Assembly (NCBI GenBank): GCA_903825355.1
Contig: CAIKAH010000041.1
Coordinates: 1-32,718 of the forward strand
Direction: 5' to 3'
Length of the DNA stretch: 32,718 nucleotides
Origin: an uncultured bacterium
Lineage (GTDB): Bacteria > Babelota > Babeliae > Babelales > RVW-14
Of the stretch, positions 22,546 through 29,700 are shown one piece after another. Within the stretch, counting starts at the first letter, position 1, and each line of letters starts with the position of its first letter. The notes beneath the pieces are model-generated. The model worked only from the letters and a program-made list of their open reading frames with translations. It was not told where the DNA came from and searched no databases. The position numbers and the translations under genes are program-made.

Positions 22546-23718
22546 TTACTTTTGAGTAGATTGGGTAACTTCAGCGGAGATAAGTGGGCTTTTGTACAAA
22601 GGCTTGATGCGGTCAAGTGCTTGAAGAACTTCGGCAACAGGAATATCTGCTACCACACTGTTGCGTGTCTTGGCCAAGATGATGAGAGAGTTTTCTTTGT
22701 TAATGGGCGCCCATTCAGGGTTTTTTTGTCGCATAAGCGCAACGACGGGTACATGTAGCGCACTAGCAAAATGCATAATTGATGTTTCAACAGAAACTAT
22801 GACATCGCATAGACTGAGGACGGCTGGAAGCTGAAAAAAATTTGCTTCTGCTGAAAATAAAAAAGTATGGTTGAGTGAATGCTTGCTAAAGAATGCGCGT
22901 ACACGCGCAAGCTCTTCGGGCACTGTATTTACTACAAAACTCACATCACCATATTCGTCTTTACGGCAGAGCGCAACAATAAGCTCAAGTACCCGTTCGA
23001 GGGGCCATGAGCGTTTTGGGTTTTTAGCAAAAGGATTAATAAACATTACCCGGCCAAATGGCTTTGTTTGCTTATCAATTCCCCATTTTAGGAATAATAA
23101 TTTAGCGTATGCTATCCATTCATTAGGGATGGAAATAAATGGATACCGCTTTGCTGCAGGAACCACCAGGCCAAAAAGGTGTTCAAACCAAAGAGCATAG
23201 CGGTCAGAAATATGCTGATTAGGCTGTGTTGTTTCTTTGATAGGAAGAGAAGCATTGCAAAGACCGAAGGACCATTTTTTGAACGGCTCATACCATTTGA
23301 GCGATGGTCTAAGGGCAGCTACAAAGCCACGTGGGCTAATGCGACGAGCAAGCCGTGCATAGCGGTGATGCCGTATAGTGCTTAAACTTACAACGATAGG
23401 GTATTCTTCGCGTTGTGCTTGTTTAATGCAACGTTGATTCCCTATGGGGGAGTAGGTTTCTTTATATATTTTTTCAATAAACGGACATGCTTCTAGCCAA
23501 TCGTAGAGAGCGTATTTTTTTAAATGCTTCCACTGCCAAAAGCGCCATGAACGACGTACTTCATCAACCCATACATGTATTTTAAGATGTGGGTATTGCT
23601 CGGCTATCTGGTAAAAATAGTTTTGCAAATAAGTAAAGTCACCGAGTGCAAAGTGCCCAATAATTAAAATTTTATCTGCTTTGTCCAAAACAGCTGCTGG
23701 GATCAAACTTTTATCCAT
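22546..23718 (-). CDS. Glycosyltransferase family 9 (heptosyltransferase-like) protein
   Basis: 390 residues with the GT-B fold pattern of the ADP-heptose:LPS heptosyltransferase family. The N-terminal domain has KILIIGHFALGDFTYLQNYF, the family's Rossmann start in which G-x-x-G-D binds the acceptor side. The C-terminal domain has VMFINPFAKNPKRSWPLERV, corresponding to the nucleotide-sugar-binding part, and CDVIVSVETSIMHFASAL then VPVVALM, corresponding to the D-T/S-x-x-x-H-x-A motif. It probably adds a sugar to lipopolysaccharide core or another envelope glycan at the cytoplasmic face of the inner membrane; the sugar is not determined. It starts 14 bases after the yicC stop and is likely in one operon with yicC and yebC. 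Confidence 0.85.
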   Translation of the reverse strand: MDKSLIPAAVLDKADKILIIGHFALGDFTYLQNYFYQIAEQYPHLKIHVWVDEVRRSWRFWQWKHLKKYALYDWLEACPFIEKIYKETYSPIGNQRCIKQAQREEYPIVVSLSTIRHHRYARLARRISPRGFVAALRPSLKWYEPFKKWSFGLCNASLPIKETTQPNQHISDRYALWFEHLFGLVVPAAKRYPFISIPNEWIAYAKLLFLKWGIDKQTKPFGRVMFINPFAKNPKRSWPLERVLELIVALCRKDEYGDVSFVVNTVPEELARVRAFFSKHSLNHTFLFSAEANFFQLPAVLSLCDVIVSVETSIMHFASALHVPVVALMRQKNPEWAPINKENSLIILAKTRNSVVADIPVAEVLQALDRIKPLYKSPLISAEVTQSTQK

Positions 23719-23732
23719 TACTTGCTGCTCTT

Positions 23733-24668
23733 TTACAAAATGTTTTGTACTTGTTCGCGTGCTTTTTCAAGCTCTACTTTAATATCAATGCATGCGCTAC
23801 TGATATCATATGATGGGCATTTTGCCATCATGGTGTTTGTTTCACGCAAGAGCTCTTGAAGAATGAAATCCAGGCGCTTTCCTTTTTCTAAGGCAGTTTT
23901 GTCAAGTAATGGCTTAACACTTTCGATATGGCTGGCAAAACGAATAATTTCTTCATGGATATCCATTTTGCGTAGAGCAATTTGCATTTCGTCAACTTGG
24001 TTGTGAGGAGTATAGTTATTGTGTTGCGGGGCGTTTGCTTCTGATGATGAGGTGGTTTCACCAGCGGCAGCTTGTGTTGCAACAAATTCTCTGATTTTTT
24101 CTTTTGCATTGGCTACTTCTTGAGCAAATGCTGTTTTGATATGGGCCAGTTTGTCTGCACATCGCGTGAAAATAGCAGTGAAATCTTTTTCTAAGCGGAT
24201 ACCTTCTTCATGCCTCGTTTTTACTACGGCATCAAGAACTTCGTGCAAAGCGGCTAAAAGCGCCTGCTCATCATCTGGTGTCAGGGGGCTTTCTATTGAT
24301 TCAAATACTTCGGGCATGCCCATAATTTCGGTGATATTCAATTCACCAGGAAGTTTGTATTGAGCTTGAATAGCTTTTGCGGCTTGCACGTATTGTTCAA
24401 TAATTGGCCATGACGGGCTAATTTGCGCTAGTTTGCCGGCCCCACCAACAAAACGAATGTTTAAGTACACGCGGCCTCGAATAAGTTTTTCTTGCAACAA
24501 AGCATTAGAAACAATTTCCAAATGGCTTAAGCAGCTTGGTAACTTATTAACCACTTCAAAGAAGCGGCCATTTAATGTTTTAAGCTCGATGGTCAAATGT
24601 ACATCCCCAGCATGTGGGAACGAAATTTTTTGGTTTTTACTACAGTAACCGGTCATGCTTATGAGCAT
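23733..24668 (-). CDS. yicC: YicC/YloC-family endoribonuclease
   Basis: 311 residues from the ATG at 24666-24668, preceded by AAAAGGAGGGCCATT; this beats the upstream in-frame ATG. The N-terminus LISMTGY and the ELKTLNGRFFEV segment are typical, as is the C-terminal RLDFILQELLRETNTM ... ELEKAREQVQNI. The family was shown in E. coli and B. subtilis to be an endoribonuclease linked to RNA turnover and stationary-phase survival. An insertion of about 25 Gly/Ser/Thr/Asn-rich residues (around 195-225, AAGETTSSSEANAPQH) is longer than I expect for this loop. It follows yebC by 29 bases and precedes the GT9 gene by 14. Confidence 0.93.
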   Translation of the reverse strand: MLISMTGYCSKNQKISFPHAGDVHLTIELKTLNGRFFEVVNKLPSCLSHLEIVSNALLQEKLIRGRVYLNIRFVGGAGKLAQISPSWPIIEQYVQAAKAIQAQYKLPGELNITEIMGMPEVFESIESPLTPDDEQALLAALHEVLDAVVKTRHEEGIRLEKDFTAIFTRCADKLAHIKTAFAQEVANAKEKIREFVATQAAAGETTSSSEANAPQHNNYTPHNQVDEMQIALRKMDIHEEIIRFASHIESVKPLLDKTALEKGKRLDFILQELLRETNTMMAKCPSYDISSACIDIKVELEKAREQVQNIL

Positions 24669-24697
24669 AATGGCCCTCCTTTTTAGCAAGCTGTGAT

Positions 24698-25420
24698 TTA
24701 GTCACCAAGATTTGCAAAGACATTTTGCACATCATCAAGGTCATCAATGGCTTCAAGTAAGCGATAAACAGCAGCTTCGTGCTCTTTATCTTCAATAGTA
24801 AGTGGTGTCTTAGCTACCCACTCAAACTGGGCGTCTTCAACTTTAAGGCCATTAGCTTCGGCTGCTTTGCGTACCGCTGCAAGCTCTTGAGGTTTGCAGG
24901 TGAGCGTAACCATGCCATCATGGCTGTGTGCATCATCAAGATCAACATCCATGAATTTTTCTAACAGTTCATCATCTGTCATGTTACCGTGAGCACGAAC
25001 GACTCCCTTGTGTTCAAACATCCAAGCAACAGCACCAGATTCAGCAAGGTTGCCGCCTGCTTTAGAAAATGCGTGTCGCAATTCTGATACAGTACGGTTT
25101 TTATTGTCGCTTAGTGTGTCAACCATAAGTGCTGCACCATGTGGGCCGTATCCTTCGTAGGTAAACGCTTCATACGCGGCTCCGCCCTCTAGTTCACCGG
25201 TTCCCTTTTTAATAGCACGAGTAATATTATCCGCAGGCATGTTGCATTCTTTTGCTTTTTCCAATACTAAGCGCAAGCGTGGGTTGCCAGCAGGGTCCCC
25301 TCCGCCTTCTTTTGCAGCCATGGTAATTTCGCGAACTACTTTGGTAAATATTTTGCCGCGCTTGCTATCTTCTTTGGCTTTTTTGTGCTTTATGGTAGCC
25401 CATTTAGAATGTCCGGACAT
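24698..25420 (-). CDS. yebC: YebC/PmpR-family protein (translation/transcription factor)
   Basis: 240 residues from the ATG at 25418-25420, 6-7 bases after AGGAG; the preceding TTG codon is not the start. The N-terminal MSGHSKWATIKHKKAKEDSK and KIFTKVVREI are diagnostic, as are the central EGYGPHGAALMVDTLSDNKN and AGGNLAESGAVAWMF. The family includes the mitochondrial TACO1; members were described first as DNA-binding regulators and more recently as helping ribosomes through difficult sequences. Association with ruv genes is widespread in bacteria and is seen here (ruvB upstream on the same strand, 179-base gap). Confidence 0.96.
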   Translation of the reverse strand: MSGHSKWATIKHKKAKEDSKRGKIFTKVVREITMAAKEGGGDPAGNPRLRLVLEKAKECNMPADNITRAIKKGTGELEGGAAYEAFTYEGYGPHGAALMVDTLSDNKNRTVSELRHAFSKAGGNLAESGAVAWMFEHKGVVRAHGNMTDDELLEKFMDVDLDDAHSHDGMVTLTCKPQELAAVRKAAEANGLKVEDAQFEWVAKTPLTIEDKEHEAAVYRLLEAIDDLDDVQNVFANLGD

Positions 25421-25599
25421 CAAAACTCCTGCGGGTTGATAATAAATCGATTTTTCTCATCCTAATGTACTTGTCTCTGCAGAACTAATCCTCTGTATTT
25501 TGACAAGGAATAAGGAGAGTTGGAATAACTTACTGGTGAAATAACTCAAATTTAAATAAGAGCTAATGTAGCGATTTCTCGCTTAATTGACAAGAGTGC

Positions 25600-26637
25600 T
25601 TACTCAAACAATAGTCCTTGTTCACTGACTGTTTGCCCTAAAAGCTTTCGTCGCAAAATGGGTATTTTTTTGGGAGGAATAGCCCGGCCTCGCGGTGTTT
25701 TTTGCAAAAGTCCCATGCGAAGTAAAAAAGGTTCAACTACGTCTTCAATCGTTTCTCGGTCTTCGCCAGTTAGCGCGGCTAGCGTTTCAACCCCTACCGG
25801 TCCGCCATCAAAATCTTTTAGAATATGAGCAAGCAGGTCTCTGTCTAGTTTGTTTAAGCCATCTTCATCAATTCCTAAAAAACGCAGTGCCATATCTACT
25901 ACGGTGTTATCGATTGCTGCGTGGTTGTGAACTTGTGCAAAATCACGCACACGGCGTAACATGCGTTTGACAATTCTGGGCGTGCCTCGGGCTCTGCTTC
26001 CTATGCTGAATGCGGCATCAGTGTGAATGGGAATTTGTAAAAACGCTGCATTTTGTTGTACGATTTGTGTGAGTTCTGCCGGATCATAAAAATCAAGTCG
26101 TTCTACAATACCGAATCGCGTTTGCAGCGGGGCTGAGACGAGCGAGGTTTTAGTGGTGGCGCCAATAAGAGTAAAGCGATTGAGGGGAAGACGAATAGAT
26201 TTTGCGCCTGCACCTTGCCCAATAATAACGTCTACACAAAAATTTTCCATGGCGCTGTATAAAATTTCTTCTACATTTTTTGGCAAGCGATGAATTTCAT
26301 CAATAAATAAAATTTCATTGGGCCCAACTCCAGATAAGATGGCAACCAGGTCGCCCGTACGTTCCAAGATGGGAGCGCTGGTAACTTTAAAACCAACTCC
26401 CATCTCACGTGCCATAACGCGAGCGAGTGTTGTTTTTCCTAAGCCGGGAGGGCCAAAAAGAAGCAAGTGGTCTAGCGCCTCGCTGCGCATTTTTGCTGCC
26501 TGTACATATACCTTCAGTTTTGATTTTATGACTGACTGGCCAAGATATTCATCAAAGGAGTTTGGTTCAAAAGAGATGGTACGGTCTTCGGGTGACTCCT
26601 GTAAATTAAGAATCTCAATAGGGGAAAGCATTTCCAT
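25600..26637 (-). CDS. ruvB: Holliday junction branch migration ATPase RuvB
   Basis: 345 residues, normal for RuvB, the hexameric AAA+ motor that with RuvA drives branch migration of Holliday junctions. Walker A is GPPGLGKTTLA (62-72) and Walker B ILFIDEIHRL. Sensor-1 IGATTKTSLV and the QTRFG arginine motif follow, then RGTPRI(V), and the winged-helix C-terminus with DFDGGPVGVETLAALTGED. The start ATG is at 26635-26637; a second ATG two codons later is nearly as likely, since only AAAGAG stands in as ribosome binding site. No ruvA or ruvC is in the window. Confidence 0.97.
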   Translation of the reverse strand: MEMLSPIEILNLQESPEDRTISFEPNSFDEYLGQSVIKSKLKVYVQAAKMRSEALDHLLLFGPPGLGKTTLARVMAREMGVGFKVTSAPILERTGDLVAILSGVGPNEILFIDEIHRLPKNVEEILYSAMENFCVDVIIGQGAGAKSIRLPLNRFTLIGATTKTSLVSAPLQTRFGIVERLDFYDPAELTQIVQQNAAFLQIPIHTDAAFSIGSRARGTPRIVKRMLRRVRDFAQVHNHAAIDNTVVDMALRFLGIDEDGLNKLDRDLLAHILKDFDGGPVGVETLAALTGEDRETIEDVVEPFLLRMGLLQKTPRGRAIPPKKIPILRRKLLGQTVSEQGLLFE

Positions 26638-26774
26638 AAAACTCTTTCATGTGTTTTTTAAGATGTTATTTAAACAACCATACTAGATTCTTGTTTTTAG
26701 CAAAGCTGTCTGGTTACCATCAAATACATAAGGCAATATATGTATTAGATATTTTAGCACAGGCTGGGACTTTT

Positions 26775-29700
26775 ATGAAAAGACAAAGAAAGTATGCTCA
26801 CTGGCAGACAGTGTTTTTGTTGTTCTTGGGTTGGTTCTATTTACCATTAAAGGCTGCTTCTCTTTTATCATCAGGTGATGTAGCAGCTCTTACAGCGCGT
26901 GTTAATGCCCAGTTTGATAACTTGCCAAAAAATGGTTTTGCTGAAATTACCAATATTCGTAATAGTACTTCTTACCCTGCAAGTCTTGTTTGTGATATGA
27001 GCTTATACCCAAACCATGATAGATTGCCAGATTCTACCATTGCGGCTTTTAAGCATAAGGCTACTGGTAAGTATCTTGCTGCACGCAAAATTACCATTGG
27101 CGGTAAGGCAAGGTTTATATTGACTCCTGATGCAGCAGATTCCAGTGACCCTGCTACTCAATTTCAAGTATGCCATCATGTGTCGACAATTCCTACATTG
27201 CGTGATTATATTGGCTTTACTGCAACGGTTGCCAACGATGCTACTATGCAAACAACGACTGATGGGGTTGTTAATTTTCCTAATACTAATTTTAATGATG
27301 AAATTGCTGATCGGAATGCACAGTGGACCCTGCAAGGAGCTACCCTTGATGATGCCTGGCTTGATAATAGGCCACAAGAAGACAACCCTGGTGGTATTGC
27401 AACTTATGTAAGCGAATTACGTAATATGCATGTTAAGGATGATGTAAAAATTAATGTGGAAACAGCTACATGGGGCCTTGCATCAGATGATCTTATTGAT
27501 GCTACCAATAATGATAGTTCTGTTATGCGCTATGGAGATATAGTTCGTATTGGTACTCAAAAAGGCGACTTCATTACACAATTTGGCAATACTATCGGGC
27601 GTTCTGGTCTGGTTAATAAGACCTCATGGAAGAATCACTGTTGGCGAGTAACTTCTTATGATAATAAGAAAAAAGAAGGATCTGCAGTAGAATTAGATGA
27701 TAGCGTATTATTTATTTCATTAAGCAACCCTAGTGTTAAGTTTGTTAATAGGCTGTGCAATGGGATCACAACAGATATTAATGGTGGGAAGCAAGTTGTT
27801 GGGGTTCCTGTAAAGTATAGTGGCTCTGTGCGTGAGTATGCTATGCACAATAAGCCTGAGTCCGGTATGTTTACAAGCGACAAAGGATGGCTGCAGGCTT
27901 ATCAAACTGATTATAATGGGATGAGCTGGTCTTTTAAGCATCAAGGGCCAAATAAGAATGATTCAGCTCGTCTACGGTTTGAGTTTATGCCAACTGCTGT
28001 TAATAAAGATGCTAATGGCTACAGCGTAATGAAAAGAGATGCTGCAACCGATAAATGGACTTTGCTGCCAAACGATAAAAAGTTTAAAATGATTGCAGTA
28101 AGAAGTGACGATGATGTTTGGGGGGTTGCGCCCGATAACACCGTGTGGCAATGGGATGGTACTGATTGGGATTTAATTCCAAGTACTGTGCCTTTTACTG
28201 AAGTGGCAGTGAATGCGGGAAAGAATGTCTATGCCGTTGATTTGCAAGGTTTTTTGTATGAGCGTACCCTGAATGGTTGGAATAAAACAGGCGGTGTTAC
28301 TCGTTCTCTTAAATTGCGTAATGAAGATTATAAGCGCATAGATCCGGGTGCTGGTAATCCATATGCTTCTAGTAATGTTGGAGCAGGATTACCTCCAACT
28401 GGTGATTATTTTTTCTACGTAAAAGCCATCGCTCAAAAAAATATTTGCATTAAAATCGCTGCGTATGATTTAAGATTATTCACTGGTGATGGTGCAAGAT
28501 CAGAAATAATAAGAAATGGTCAATCTGTAGCGCAATCCAATTGTTTAATGCCTGATTCTACTAGGCCAGTTGATATTGCTATTGCCATGATTGGAAGCAC
28601 AAAGACGATTAGGGTATATGCAAATGGTAAAAAGCTGATGCAGTATCAGGATCAAAGTTTTACCCTGAACCCAAATACGGCAACGCTTGGTGCTATTGAG
28701 GTACCATGGCAATATGGACCCATGTACGATGAACCAGCGCCAGCGGGTGTTGATGTTGATGCTTACATGGCTACTCGTAATGAAGTAAGCTCTGTTGCTG
28801 TAGCCTCTAAATCTTCAATTTGGTGCATCGGCAACGAGGGGGTATTAAATAACTATAATGGAGGCGCTACTACTACACCACAGACAGATATAGGTAAGCC
28901 AGTTACTGCCGTGAGTTGTGCTGATGATGGTACTACTTGGGCTGTGCGTTCTAACAGTGAAGTGTGGGCGCTTAATACAACTGCATCGCCAGCTCGTTGG
29001 GAAATGCGTGATCCTCCAGCAGAGAAGCCATTTATTACTTCTATTGCTGTTCGGAATGCTTCAGAAGTTTACGTGCTTGGGGCTGATGGGGCTTCCTATT
29101 TATGGAACGGTAAAACATGGGCCAAGCAGACCAATATGCCGATGCTGCGAAGGCTTTCGCTTGGGAATGGTGTAAGCAGAATAGTTACACCTATTATGGA
29201 AAAGATGCAAATATCACAGATGATGACTCATGACAGTAGCGGCAAGGTATATGATAAGCCTACTGATGCATCAAAAATCAGTGTAGAAATAGTTAAGCTT
29301 GGTTTTGGTGGTAATATTGCTCCACAAGAAACGGTTGCTTGTATGTTGCCAGCGCAACAAAACCCAGAGGTAAGCGGATTTGCTGAAACCGTAGTTAATA
29401 TTGAGCCTGGAGCGACATTGACCGTGCAACCCCTGGCGAGTCGTGGTGGGGCATGGCCTCGAAAGACGTTCCGTGTAAAAAATAATGGCACGGTAAGTTT
29501 CTTAGCTCAGCCAACGCCTAAAGGTGATATTCAGGTTATTCTTGGTGATAAGATTTCTAATAGCTATCTCTATAAAATTAAAATTGGTACAGCTCAAAAT
29601 ACGCGTGCGTGCATTATCAAACGTTCAGTTGGTAATGATGGCAAGGAAGTTGACGAAGAGGTATTTGGTGTTGATGTTTCCCAAAATAACCTAGCTTATG

